Shown: in pieces, positions 1 to 10,881 of the stretch | Position numbering within the stretch: the first letter of the stretch is position 1 | How the letters are laid out: the number at the start of each line of letters is the position of its first letter | NCBI GenBank assembly: GCA_027886185.1 | Contig: WOAB01000864.1 | Span: forward strand, 1,426,001-1,490,000 | Direction: 5' to 3' | Origin: Rheum nobile | Lineage: Eukaryota; Streptophyta; Magnoliopsida; Caryophyllales; Polygonaceae | DNA: 64,000 nt | Notes under the pieces: model-generated | What the model was told of the DNA's origin: nothing | The model's database searches: none | What the model saw: only the letters and a program-made list of their open reading frames with translations | Made by a program: the position numbers and the translations under genes

Positions 1-800
1 TTATATAAGTATAACTATAATATATAAGTATAGAATATAACTATAACTATAGTATATAAATATAACTATATAAGATATGAAGGAAACTATAATATGTAAT
101 ATAAGTATAACTATGTAATATAAATATATATCTATATAAGATATAAAAGATATAAAAGAAACTATATTATATAAGTATATAATATAGTTATATCTCTCAT
201 ATAGCTATACTTATATAATATAGTTTTTTTTTATATCTCATATGAATATATTTATATATTATAGCTTTTTTATATCTCATATGAACATACTTATATACTA
301 TAATTTTTTTTTATATCTTATATAGTTATACTTAGATAATATAGTTTTTTTCATATCTCATATAGTTATACTTACATAATATAGTTTTTTTTTATATCTC
401 ATATGAATATACTTATATACTATTATTTTTCTTTATATCTCATATAGTTATACTTATATAATATAGTTTTACTTTATATCTCATATAGTTATACTTATAT
501 AATGTAGTTTTCCTTTATATCTCATATGAATATACTTATATACGTTTTTCGTTATATCTCTTATAGTTATACTTATATACTATAATTTTCATTTATATCT
601 CATTTAGTTAAACTTATATACTATAGTTTTCATTTACATCTCATATGAATATATACTTGTATACTATAGTTTTTATTTATTTCTCATATAATTATACTTA
701 TATATTATAGTTTTTCTTTATATCTCATATAGTTATATTTATATAATATAGTTTTCCTTTATATCTCATATGAACATACTTATATAATGTCCTTCACAAC
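1..800. repeat. AT-rich minisatellite, unit about 40 bp
   Basis: Direct reading shows a tandem array clearest from about 180 to 800. Each unit contains ATATCTCATAT followed by a GTTATACTTATATA-type stretch and a T-run. Unit starts are spaced 39-41 bp apart where I measured them. The first 180 bases are a degenerate version of the same A/T vocabulary. There is no coding potential, and the array runs off the left edge. Confidence 0.85.
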
Positions 801-1675
801 TTTACATAAAATATGATTGTTACCCGGAACTTTTATTCTGTGCCTAAAATGTCCTCCACAACTTTTCTTAAATTACGATTATTGTCCAAAACTTTTGTTA
901 TGTGCTTAAAATGCCATCCATAACTTTTCATAAATTACGATAAGTTCTCGGAGCTCTTGTTTTGTGCCTAAAATGTCCTTCATAACTTTTCATAATATAT
1001 GATTATTGCCCGTAACTTTTGTTTTGTGGCAAAAATGCCCTCCACAACTTTTCATAAATTACGATTATTGCCTGTAACTTTTGTTCTATGGAAAAAATGC
1101 CCTCCACAACTTTTTATAAATTACGATTATTACCCGGAACTTTTGTTCTATGGCAAAAATGCCCTCAACAACTTTTCATAAATTACGATTATTGCCCTGA
1201 ACTTTTGTTCTATGGCAAAAATGCCCTCCACAACTTTTAATAAATTACGATTATTGCCTGGAACTTTTCTTTTGTGGCAAAAATGCCCTCCATAACTTTT
1301 CATAAATTATGATTATTGCCCGAAACTTTTGTTATGTGGCAAAAATACCCTCCACATCTTTTCATAAATTACGAGAAGTGCATGTAACTCTTGTTGTGCC
1401 TAAATAACCCTCCACAACTTTTAATAAACTATGAGTGCTCGGAACTCTTGTTTTGTGCATAAAATGCCCTCCATAACTTTTTCATACATTACGATAAGTG
1501 CCCGAAACTCTTGTTTTGTGCCTAAAATGCCCTCCACAACTTTATTATAAATTACGATAAGTGTTCGGAACTCTTGTTTTGTGCCTAAAATGCTCTTCCC
1601 AACTTTTTATAAATTACGATAAGTGCCTGGAACTCTTGTTTTGTGGCAAAAATGCCCTCCACAACTTTTCATATT
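789..1675. repeat. Tandem array, unit about 62 bp
   Basis: About fourteen diverged copies of a unit holding TGCCCTCCACAACTTTT, then CATAAATTACGAT, then a GGAACTTTTGTT segment. Adjacent copies near 1041 and 1103 are 62 bp apart. Short open frames here are made of the repeated unit and are not genes. The array abuts the AT-rich minisatellite with only a short transition. Confidence 0.85.
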
Positions 1676-2118
1676 TTTGGAAAATAGCTAGAATACTACA
1701 ATGCTAACGTGCTAGAATATTACAATGATAGTATATTACAACCCCTAAATGCAAATCACTACACTGGAGGATCGGGTGGACGGTGACATCTTGTGCGATA
1801 ATCCCGAAACATTTGAAACCACGAGTGAAACTAAACATCCCAGCCATCTACACTTCGGTCTTTGAAACGTCGCCAAGCATACAGAGGAGGTGGTACTGGA
1901 CAATCATCCTTGAGCCATACCTACATACAAACACAAACTTGAACTCTTTGCGCATAGACTCGTATAGTTTAGTAGACTAAGTTATTTAGAAATAGTAAGC
2001 TTTACCGGTATGAAGTGGTTATGAGTTCCTACGTGGGTCATCGACAATATCTTCGTTGGAGGGCCGAGGCTTGTATCAAACGCCTTCATTGGTAGGGACA
2101 AGCAGGGATCATCCCAGG
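1676..2118. other. Unassigned spacer
   Basis: No recognisable gene or repeat boundary. It begins with AT-rich sequence containing repeated GCTAGAATA/ATTACAATG words. A 65-codon open frame at 1783-1980 resembles no family I know and has no supporting context. It could be diverged internal sequence of the retroelement that follows, but I cannot show that. Confidence 0.4.
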
Positions 2119-2353
2119 CTTGGTGTTCGGGATAAGCTTGGGGGAAGGACTCTGCTTTCCTTTTTGCTTGGTTGGTGTTATGTGTTGTGTTGTGTGTTGA
2201 GCGTATTGTGTTGGTGCCTTGGAGATTCATGTTAGGTGCAATTCTTAGTGGAGATGGTTTTTCTATGCTTCCTGAGACCTTGGGGATTTGATTGGAGGAG
2301 TAGGTTTATTTTAGCTTACTCGAGGACGAGCAAGGTTTAAGCATGGGGGAGTT
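2119..2353 (+). repeat. Orphan 3' internal segment with polypurine tract
   Basis: Matches 4930-5152 over its whole length with small indels (an extra TGTGTTG-type repeat near 2175-2190). It ends in the purine-rich GCATGGGGGAGTT just before the LTR start. It is the tail of a second element copy whose upstream part is missing or too diverged to recognise. Confidence 0.75.
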
Positions 2354-3769
2354 TGATCAGCACTATTTTGTAGTGTTTATCGAGGAGTTGTTATCAGTGT
2401 TTTGGGTGCCATTTGTATGGGTTTAGAGCACGACTGTGGAATATGGAGTTGAGGAGAAGAAATGTGGATTTGGTGGTCTGGAGAAGCTTAAACGAAGATT
2501 TATTGAAGACGAGGAGTAGACCACTCGAGGAGACGAAGAAGAAGCCACATAAAGGAGAGAAGAAGAAGGGGAGCCGCGACCACGGATGAAGAGGAGAGAG
2601 ATCACGGAGAATTCGAGACAGCGGAGCCAGAGACATCATTTTCCGCGACCGCAAAAATATTCCGCGCCCGCGGAAAATCCCCCAGCGAGCACAAGTCGAG
2701 AGCAGGATTTTAATTTCCGTGACCGCGGAAATGCGTGGCAGCGAATCCGGAGTCCCACTCCGGAATTTTCGCCCGGAGTCTCACTCCGGAATTTTCGTCC
2801 GAAGTCTATTTTATTTTATTTCTTTTCTCTTTTATTTCTTTTATTCCGGTTAATTTATTTTATTTTCTTTTTAGATTTTATTTCCTATCTTATGGAAATT
2901 AGGTTTAGCTAAGTCTATATATTCTTTCTTTAGAAAATTAGTTTGGGAAGTTGGGTGCTCCCCAAGTTGGGTTCTACCTTTCTTCATCTTTTCCCTTTTC
3001 TTAGTTTAGTTCTTTGTTTTGTTTTTTGCTAGACAATTGAAGCTTTGGTTTGAATTTGATATTGAGATTATTCCTTTACTCTTTCTATGATTGTTTTAAT
3101 TCTCTCTCATGCTTAATCTCATTGATCGTATATCGATTCCCCTTGATTTGTTGATTAGGATATCAAATAGATTGTTAATAGTAGTTTCCTCTAGCCTGAC
3201 AACCTAGAGAAGATTAGTATTATGCTATTGGTTCCCTTTTTCTATACAACCTGTTGAGATTGTTATTGATCATACTACTAAGGATTGGAGGAGACTGGTT
3301 GAGAATCTTGATCTCTTAGTTTGTGTAGAGAATTAATTGTATGTTAAATGCTGACGGGTCGTTGAGTATTGCATACACCTATCTATTCCTGAATTCATTG
3401 CTGTTGTTAGATTTATCTTGATAGTTTCTTGATTGTTTAATAGTTAGGGTTATCAGGACTAGTTGGACTGGTAACTAATTTAGAACAGGGATTAGGACAT
3501 TCATGAGGATTGAGAATTAGGAATAATCAATGATTGATCAACCAAACTAAAGGTAAATATTTGTTTGCCAAGCTTTCTATGTTTTATTTATCGTTTTCTT
3601 AGTTAGATTCATACAAAACCCTCCATTTGTCTTTATTATCGATTGGTAAATGATTTTACAAACAGGATATATGACTTGATTCTCTGTGGGATTCGACCCT
3701 TGCCTACCAGACTACATTAGTTAGGTTTTTAAGGATTATTTTGTTTAGGTGTTACGACAACGCCTATCA
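2354..3769 (+). repeat. Athila-like LTR, left copy
   Basis: 1,416 bp bounded by TGATC...TATCA. A TATATA-like box lies at about 2913. The U3-like part carries CG-rich near-palindromes of the TTCCGCGACCGCGGAA type (about 2637-2735, degraded in this copy). The right end is followed after a few bases by a degenerate tRNA-Asp PBS. It differs from the right LTR by a few substitutions per hundred bases, by eye. Confidence 0.8.
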
Positions 3770-3772
3770 AAT

Positions 3773-3791
3773 TAGCACTGTTGCCGGGGGA
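3773..3791 (+). other. Primer-binding site, tRNA-Asp type, degenerate
   Basis: TAGCACTGTTGCCGGGGGA resembles the complement of the plant tRNA-Asp 3' end (TGGCGCCGTTGCCGGGGA), with several mismatches in its first half. It lies four bases inside the left LTR, as expected for a PBS. This is the main reason for placing the element in the Athila/Tat side of Ty3/Gypsy. Confidence 0.65.
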
Positions 3792-5152
3792 TCTAATGTA
3801 CGTATTTTCTTGTTTGTTTGTTTACCGATTTGATAACAAGACATTATCTTTATCATTTATTTTTCCTCTTTGTTTTGTTTTCGTATTTTTGTTTCGTGTT
3901 TTGACTAACCCACAAGAAGAACAGAAGAAACACCGCAACCGTGGCCTGGCCACCGTGGCAAACAATTCGAAAAGAATCCGCGATCACGGAAATTTTTCCG
4001 CGCTCGCGGCCGCCGCGGCGAATTAGGGTTTAGTAAAAAAAAGTTTAAAAAAAATTAAAAAAAAAAACTCTACCGAAGGCCAGCTGTCTGAGTTCTCCTT
4101 GGAGAGATGGTGCATATCATGTTGTCAAGGAGGAGACATTCACCCCATATTTTTATTTGGCAAAGATGATGGCCCTACAATTGACAGCTGAGGAGGAGGA
4201 ACACTAGAGCCCCCACCACAATCATACATGGGCTCCACCATGTGTTCGTAGAAGGCCGTGCAACCCCGACATCTTTGATATTCCACTATTCACCATAGTG
4301 GATCTTTTTGGTTGCACGGTGGAGAAGACTATTGATTTTGAAGACGTTCGTGCAACACCAGAGACATGAGCTTTCATCGTTATACCGCCAGCAACAACTT
4401 CAGTGTCCAAGCCAACTCAACGACGTTTGTGAGTTATTTTTTTACCTTTCCATGTGCTTCATTCTTTTTGTCTTTCATTACATTGAGGACAATGCAATGT
4501 TTAAGCATGGGAGAGTATTCTATACTTGCTATGTTATTGAGGAGAAAAAAAAAGAAAAAAAAGAAAGAAAAAGACAAAAATTTGAAAAAAGACAAAAATA
4601 GAAATCCTGGGATAAGTCGAAAATCCGAAAGGGCGGCTTATGCAATAAGCAGGTGGCGTGGACCAGCATTAGGCTGGGGTAATAATTGGTCAAGAGTGAT
4701 GTGAGTTATATGTGAGTCCATCTATTGAAAAAATGAAATGAGTGGCTTGGTGAAAACCCGAAAGGGCGCCTTGGCAAAATGAGTGAAAAGAAGAAGAGTG
4801 ATTAGTAGGATTCCTCATTTTTTCTGGCGAGGTGACATAAGAAGAGGTGATATAAGGAGGATTCAGCTAGGTCATTCTGGGAGGTATAAGAAGATAGATG
4901 GAGGCTAGGATTAGATTTTTATTCACTCTATGGTGTTCGGGATAAGCTTGGGAGAAGTACTCTGCTTTCCTTTTTGCTTTGGTTGGTGTTATGTGTTGAG
5001 CGTATTGTGTTGGTACCTTGGAGATTCATGTTAGGTGCAATTCTTAGTGGAGATGGTTTTTCTATGCTTCCTGAGACCTTGGGGATTTGATTGGAGGAGT
5101 AGGTTTATTTTAGCTTACTCGAGGACGAGCAAGGTTTAAGCATGGGGGAGTT
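3792..5152 (+). other. Non-coding internal region of the Athila-like element
   Basis: No gag or pol frame is present. CG-rich near-palindromes and a GGCCGCCGCGGCG run lie at 3940-4025. A TTGAGGACAATGCAATGTTT motif followed by CATGGGAGAG (about 4484-4514) is a polypurine-type signature seen before Athila 3' ends. It is repeated in better form at about 5128-5152, directly before the right LTR. A/G-rich simple sequence occupies 4540-4600. Open frames here are short and unsupported. Confidence 0.6.
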
Positions 5153-6573
5153 TGATCAGCACTATTTTGTAGTGCTTATCTAGGAGTTGTTACCGGTGTT
5201 TTGGGTGCCATTTGTATGGGTTTAGAGCATAACTGTGGAATATGGAGTTGAGGAGAAGAAATGTGGATTTGGTGGTCTGGAGAAGCTTAAACGAAGATTT
5301 ATTGAAGACGAGGAGTAGACCACTCGAGGAGACGAAGAAGAAGCCACACAAAGGAGAGAAGAAAAAGGGGAGCCGCGACCGCGGATGAAGAAGAAAGAGA
5401 TCGTGGAGAATTCGAGACAGCAGAGCCAGAGACATCATTTTCCGCGACCGCGGAAAATATTCCGCACCCGCGGAAAATCCCCCAGCAAGCACAAGTCGAG
5501 AGCAGGATTTTAATTTCCGCGACCGCGGAAATGTGCGGCAGCGAATCCGGAGTCCCACTCCGGAATTTTCGCCCGGAGTCTCACTCCAGAATTTTCGTCC
5601 GAAGTCTATTTTATTTTATTTCTTTTCTCTTTTATTTCTTTTATTCCGGTTAATTTATTTTATTTTATTTTTAGATTTTATTTACTATCTTATGGAAATT
5701 AGGTTTAGCTAAGTCTATATATTCTTTCTTTAGAACATTAGTTTGGAAAGTTCGGTGCTCCCAAAGTTGGGTTCTACCTTTCTTCATCTTTTCCCTTTTC
5801 TTAGTTTAGTTCTTTGTTTTGTTTTTGGCTAGACAACTGAAGCCTTGGTTTGAATTTGATATTGAGATTATTCCTTTACTCTTTCTATGATTGTTTTAAT
5901 TCTCTCTCATGCTTAATCTCATTGATCGTATATCGATTCCCCTTGATTTGTTGATTAGGATATCAAATAGATTGTTAATAGTAGTTTCCTCTATCCTGAC
6001 AACCTAGAGAAGATTAGTATTATGCTATTGGTTCCCTTTTTTTATACAACCTGTTGAGATCGTTATTGATCATACTACTAAGGATTGGAGGAGACTGGTT
6101 GAGAATCTTGATCTCTTAGTTTGTGTAGAGAATTAATTGTATGTTAAATGCTGACGGGTCGTTGAGTATTGCATACACCTATCTATTCCTGAATTCATTG
6201 ATGCTGTTAGATGTTTCTTGATATTTTCTTGATTGTTTAATAGTTAGGGTTATCAGGACTAGTTGGACTGGTAACTAATTTAGAACATGGATTAAGACAT
6301 TCATGAGGATTGAGAATTAGGAATAATTAATGATTGATCAACCAAACTAAAGGTGGATATTTGTTTGCCAAGCTTTCTATGTTTTATTTATCGTTTTCTT
6401 AGTTAGATTCATACAACCCCCCCCCCCCCTTTGTCTTTATTATCGATTGGTGAATGATTTTGCAAACAGGATATATGACTTGATTCTCTGTGGGATTCGA
6501 CCCTTGCTTTCCAGACTACATTAGTTAGGTTTTTAAAGATTATTTTGTTTAGGTGTCACGACAACGCCTATCA
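5153..6573 (+). repeat. Athila-like LTR, right copy
   Basis: 1,421 bp, TGATC...TATCA, colinear with 2354-3769. It has intact TTCCGCGACCGCGGAA copies at 5440-5455 and 5515-5530. It carries a C homopolymer of about 12 bases near 6417-6428 that the left copy lacks. The right edge is immediately followed by CCCCTTACGCGTGATAAAGG, the interrupted GPF-coding stretch of a Gypsy integrase. Confidence 0.8.
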
Positions 6574-6952
6574 CCCCTTACGCGTGATAAAGGCCATAGG
6601 GGACAATGCCTATCAACTCGAGCTCCCCCTAGATTTTGGAGTCCATGCGTCCTTCAACGTGGCGGACTTGACACCATATGTTGAGCCAGAGTTTGATGTT
6701 GGTGAAGCAGGGACGCTTCACAACCAAGTGGGGGAGGGTGATGTGACCCTGCCTCCCATGACGGCCCAAGGCGAGGAAAAAGCCATGAGCCTACGCTCAG
6801 AGGGCCCAGTGACAAGGTCTAGGTCCAAAGCCATCTTTGCCGCCATCGCATCACTTGTCGCACGCGTCATCGCTGGCCAAGGAAGCCCAGACGAAAACCC
6901 AAGACTCGTCGTCCTTGCCACCATCGGCAATGAAATAACGCTTTCTTCATAG
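6574..6952 (+). pseudogene. Ty3/Gypsy integrase C-terminal fragment reading into its LTR
   Basis: The frame encodes HPLRVIKAIGDNAYQLELP and continues to a LTPYVEPEFD segment. This is the end of the GPY/F module that follows the integrase core in Ty3/Gypsy elements. Its upstream part (FAPGDLVW, KERFPS, GDGPF) is missing here because the Athila-like element was inserted, but it is kept in the inverted copy at 42314-42965. The frame passes the polypurine tract at about 6728-6738, enters the LTR, and there carries EGPVTRSRSK, the TRARAK-like tail common to plant Gypsy polyproteins. It stops at 6950-6952. It is a relic with no protease, RT or integrase core. Confidence 0.85.
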
Positions 6953-7620
6953 ACAACATCGCATGCACCTACTCGCGAGGCCATCGATCCTTAGTCGCTG
7001 TTCCTCGCGGTGTTTGTACTCATTCAACGCGTCGTTTTCATAGTTTCAAGACATTTTCTATATTTGGTATTTCCCGCTTTGTTTTAGATAGTTTCCTTTT
7101 ATAGTCTTTCTATCTTTTAGGGTTTGTGCCTTTTGCATGCTTGCATGGGCTAGCCCTTAGGCTCGTTTCGGCCCAAGCCCATTAGGTCTTGGCCGAGATA
7201 GATTGGCTATTTAAAGCCTCCCTTGTTATTGTTATTTCTTACGTTCAATTTTAATCAAGGTTTCAAGTAGAGTGTTTATCCTCCTTACCTTGATCGGACG
7301 TCACCCTCTATCTTCGCATCCCCATTCCCTCCACCGCCGACGCTACGGCAACCGCTTGATTCTTCAAGCCAAGTCTTCCTTCGCATCTCCCTTCCTCCGC
7401 AGTCGACGCTATGACACCCAAAGACTTGTCTTTTCAAGTCATTTATCCCTCATCACATCGCTTCCGCCACCACTATCTATTCATCACTTCCACCGTTTCC
7501 ATCACAACAACCATCGCGATCTCTCGCTCGCGAACCATCACCAACACCGTGTTCCACGGCAGATTTGTCAGTGCCGAGTGACTTCCCAACCAAGACTAGA
7601 TCCAAAGGTGTCACCTTGAC
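6739..7620 (+). repeat. LTR of the Gypsy relic, left arm copy
   Basis: Begins TGATGTGACC right after the AGTGGGGGAGGG polypurine tract. This is the same start as the LTRs at 19798 and 25987. A TATTTAAAG promoter-like box lies near 7209. The right limit is uncertain; AAGGTGTCACCTTGACA near 7604-7620 is the best candidate. An inverted copy lies at about 41684-42569. Open frames such as 7272-7619 are His/Arg/Ser-rich read-through of LTR sequence. Confidence 0.6.
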
Positions 7621-7982
7621 AATTCGACTTGTTTGTCATCTAAGGCAAGAACACATCAGTCATCGACAAGTCCGTTGTTTTGGGTAGTTCTTTTAAAGAA
7701 GATTGACATGGAGATCAGTCCAAATCTTTATTTTGCGAGAGAAGATCAGTCCAATTCTAAGTTGATTGGTGTTGTGGATTTGTAATATTTTGTCACTGAT
7801 TTGAAATCTTTGTAATTGATTTGTAATCTTTGTGATTGATTTGTATTTAAATTATGAAAAGATTAGTGCTAGATTTAGGATAAAAATCTTTGATATGTAA
7901 TTAAATTTATATTAAGAAATGAAAAAATGACATGTGATAGTTTTAATGAGGGGTGCCATGTGCCCATGTGGCGTAATTAGGT
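7621..7982. other. AT-rich spacer
   Basis: No gene. Contains a short tandem of TTTGTAATTGATTTGTAATC-type words at about 7780-7850. Also present in the right arm (about 41310-41680, reversed). Confidence 0.6.
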
Positions 7983-8104
7983 TCTAATTTAGTATATATA
8001 TAGTGAAACCGGATCATATGCGGACTGGCCCAAATGTGCGGACCAATCTAAGGTCGTATGTTTCGCTGCCTAGATTAGGTCCGCGTGTGTTTAAATAAAA
8101 GTGA

Positions 8105-8200
8105 TGCAATCTATTACTAAAGGAACGTGTAGCCCAGTGGTGGAGACTTAAAGGGGGGAGTGAGAGGTCATGAGTTCTCCTCCCATGAGGAGCGTACTCC
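8105..8200 (+). repeat. tRNA-like (SINE-type) fragment
   Basis: GTAGCCCAGTGGTGGAGAC (about 8130-8147) resembles a Pol III A box. GAGGTCATGAGTTCTCCTCC (about 8163-8182) sits where a B box would be, though it lacks the GGTTCGA core. This arrangement is common in tRNA-derived plant SINEs. No folded cloverleaf or tail is visible, so this is a relic at most. Mirrored at about 41105-41195. Confidence 0.4.
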
Positions 8201-8284
8201 CTCTTTTTTCCGCTTTTCCTTTCTCTCTAGCTTTAATACCTAAACACACATGAAAATTCAATCTTTACGAATTGATATTTAAGC

Positions 8285-8800
8285 ATCTTAAATTGGTAAT
8301 ATAGCGTTTATGAACCTCTAAAATAGTGTTTATGAATCTCTAGGGCTTATGAATCTATAGAATATGGTTTATGAATCTCTAGAGTAGGGTTCATGAACTT
8401 CTATAATAGGGTTTATGAACCTCTAGAATAAGGTTCATGAACCTATGAATAGAGTTTATGAACCTATGAATATGGTTTATGAACCTCTAAAATAGGGCTT
8501 ATGAATATAAGAATAGGGTTTATGAACCTCTAGAATAGGGTATATGAACGTATGAATAGAGTTTATGAACCTACAAATATGGGTTATGAACCTCTATAAT
8601 AGGGTTTATGAACCTCTAGAATAGGGTTTATGAACCTCTAAAATAGGATGTATGAACCTATGAATAGAGTTTATGACCCTATGAATATGGTTTATGAACC
8701 TTCAGAATATGGTTTATGAACCTCTAGAATGGTGTTTATTAACCTCTTAATTTTATTTATTGTGAACCTCTCGTATAAAGTTTGTGAACCTCAGTTCAAT
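8285..8800. repeat. GGTTTATGAACCTCTAGAATA minisatellite
   Basis: About twenty diverged copies of a 20-27-bp unit with the core TTTATGAACCT followed by CTAGAATA or ATGAATA. The unit is partly self-complementary (GGTTCATGAACC type). It degrades rightwards to about 9050. The right-arm counterpart is at about 31010-31509 and 40655-40920, split by a retrotransposon. Confidence 0.85.
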
Positions 8801-9188
8801 CACACATTTGTGAAACTACTGATTCATGAAATTTAAAATTTGTGAACCTCTTACATAATATTTATGAACCTAGGTACATTAGTGTATTTTAATAACGTAT
8901 TATCAACCTACTATAAGTTTGTTAACCACTAGCATAAGATTTGTGAAGCTTAGTATAAAGTTAGTTTGTAAACCTTTAGTAAGTTTGTGAACCTGTAGCA
9001 TAAATTTTACAAACTTACACTACAAAATGTATGAACCTAGATATTTTTAGTGCATTGCGTTCATAAGCACAAAAAAAATGGATTCTGGAAAAAAAACTAC
9101 TGAAAATTACGGAAATGTCACGACTTCACCAGTCCGCACCGTAAGAGAGGTCTACACCAGATCCGAAGTGTATATATAGTAGATTAGA

Positions 9189-9958
9189 ATAATTGACTTA
9201 TAACGAAAAACGTTATAAAATCTAACACATGCATAGCACGAGTATAAGTGCATGACTAGTATGAATAATAACTAAAAAATATTAAAAATGGTTTAAGTGT
9301 TTTCTAATCGATAAAAAAGAAAGAAGGCCTAAGCGACTCTTATTAGCTCAACAAGTAGCTGATGACATCTAGGTTCGAATTCTGTCAGTGCAAATATCTC
9401 CTTAATAGATGAAAAAATATGTTATATTTTAATATAATAAGTATGATGTACACATAGACATAAGATTTTATATTGATATTCTTTTTAATGATTAATAGCA
9501 CATCAATTTCACATTTTAAAAAATATTAAAGAAATGAAAAAATCTAATTAGTGACAATACAAATGAAATTAAGATAAGTATGATAATATAAAGAAATCTC
9601 TACTAATAATCAATTAACAAATATTAATGTGATTTCGTACATAAATTATATGTTTAATCAAGTCATATACCTAGAAATAAAAGAATTAAAATAAAATATA
9701 AATAAAATGTGACTCATTGAATCAAATTTTTTTTTTAAAATATTCAAAAAATACCTTACATATTCACTTAATTTTATATTACTAGACATGCTCTTTAACA
9801 TACTTACACATAACACATGCACTTAATCTAGAATACTAAATTTGCACTTTAATATACTTACATATGCACTCAATTTCGAATATTGAACATCTACTTTGAC
9901 ATAATTACATATGTACTTTTTCGCATATTAAGCATACACTTTAACATGATAAATATGC
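9189..9958. other. AT-rich spacer with tRNA-like remnant
   Basis: No gene. TTAGCTCAACAAGTAGCTGA (about 9342-9361) and TAGGTTCGAATTC (9370-9382) form an A-box/B-box-like pair, suggesting a decayed SINE or tRNA-derived fragment. The rest is A/T-rich, with repeated words such as ACATATGCACTT near 9780-9960. Confidence 0.45.
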
Positions 9959-9966
9959 ACTTTAAC

Positions 9967-10602
9967 TAGACCAGAGCAAACCCGGATCCGGGCGAGATCT
10001 GGGCCAAGTTTTGACCAAAATTCATGCCCATATGAGCGGGTTGAATCTGGGCAAGCCAAGGAAACGAGTTGGGAAGGCTTCCCGGATTCGCCCGAACATC
10101 CGGACTCGAGCAGCCCGCGAATCCCATATAGCCCGCGAGACATGACAAACCTGTAAAAAACAAAGCATAACAAATCCAATCTAAGGCACAATGCCCATAA
10201 AAAAAAGTTGTCCTTTTGTTACAAACGGTAGACATGATGCATGTTACACACTTGTCCAACAAAAATGCCCATGAGAAATTTGTCCAACCCTTTGAAGATG
10301 CAGTTACAAACCAAACTAGTCCAACAAATACGCCCATAAAAAATATGTTTGGCACTTTAAAGATGCAATAACAGTAGACATTCATAAAAACAAATTTATT
10401 TTATTTATTTCTAAAAATTAGTTCGGGCTTCCGGGTGGACTATCCGGGCTAAATGGGATATTATTAGTGATTGAATCTCATCCGTTTACATGGGCGGGCC
10501 GGGCTATCCGGTTAAAATAGGCTAAATATAGTGACCATATCCGTCCATTTATGCGGACGGGTTCGGCGGGCGAGCAGGCCGGCCCGCGTTTGCTCAGGTC
10601 TA
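9967..10602. mobile_element. hAT-like MITE, copy 1 (left arm)
   Basis: 636 bp with terminal inverted repeats TAGACCAGAGCAAAC and, at the other end, GTTTGCTCAGGTCTA, continuing into GC-rich CCGG words. It is flanked by a perfect 8-bp duplication, ACTTTAAC (9959-9966 and 10603-10610). Eight-base target duplications and TAG...-GAGCAAA ends are typical of the hAT superfamily. No transposase, so it is non-autonomous. An open frame on its minus strand (9966-10385) is also present in the other copies but has no protein-like features. A simple internal repeat (ATGGGCAT..TTGTTGGAC) lies in the middle. Confidence 0.85.
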
Positions 10603-10610
10603 ACTTTAAC

Positions 10611-10881
10611 ATACTAACATATGTCTTTTAACATAATAAACATACACTAGCTAAAATGTGCACTTTTGATATACATATTAAACATACACATTTACATATT
10701 ATCACATGCACTTTAGCAAATTAAAGATGCATTCCATGTGAGCATTAAAAATATGCTTATATTTGCACTTTGAGTTTTTTTATAGATGATTTTTGGTGCT
10801 TATATTTGCACTTGAAGTATAATACATTTAAAAAAAATGGGAAAAAAATAATTTTCTAAAAAATATAATGAAGATTACAAC
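10611..10881. other. AT-rich spacer
   Basis: No gene. Contains recurring ACATACACA/ATGCACTTTA words, as on the other side of the MITE. These suggest the MITE landed in an older A/T-rich repeat. Confidence 0.5.

Larger units (their letters stand above)
2119..6573 (+). mobile_element. Athila-like Ty3/Gypsy element, tandem internal-LTR-internal-LTR
   Basis: Two near-identical LTRs (2354-3769 and 5153-6573) flank a 1.4-kb internal region. The stretch just upstream of the first LTR (2119-2353) is a second copy of the internal 3' end (compare 4930-5152). The order is therefore partial internal, LTR, internal, LTR, which is what unequal recombination between LTRs leaves. The tRNA-Asp-type PBS, the GCATGGGGGAG polypurine tract and the CTGTGGGATTCGACC motif near the LTR end are typical of plant Athila-group elements. 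No gag or pol reading frame survives, so any movement would have depended on another element. The right LTR abuts a Gypsy integrase fragment at 6574. I found no matching target duplication because the true left end is unclear. Confidence 0.7.
7983..9188. mobile_element. Non-autonomous element with imperfect terminal inverted repeats
   Basis: The left end (CTAATTTAGTATATATATAG, then GAAACCGGATC and TGCGGACTGG) resembles the reverse complement of the right end around 9120-9188 (CTAATCTACTATATATACAC, CGGATCTGG, TGCGGACTGG). Inside are a tRNA-like box pair and the ATGAACC minisatellite. There is no transposase. The ends could belong to a MULE-like or Helitron-like family; I see no clear target duplication and leave the class open. 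The right-arm copy runs from about 30874 to 41305, with the 9.1-kb retrotransposon inserted in it. Confidence 0.45.

Noticed and set aside
999..1181. Open frame with repeated LFY-type words
   Set aside because: It is the 62-bp tandem repeat read as protein.
1783..1980. 65-codon frame next to the tandem arrays
   Set aside because: No recognisable family, no promoter or neighbouring coding sequence, and length within chance expectation.
7272..7619. His/Ser/Arg-rich 115-codon frame, mirrored at 41680-42036
   Set aside because: Lies in the LTR of the Gypsy relic; no domain, and not kept as a coding unit in related LTRs.
8280..9060. Possible CRISPR-like regular repeats
   Set aside because: Units are contiguous and diverged with no unique spacers, and the context is plant transposons.
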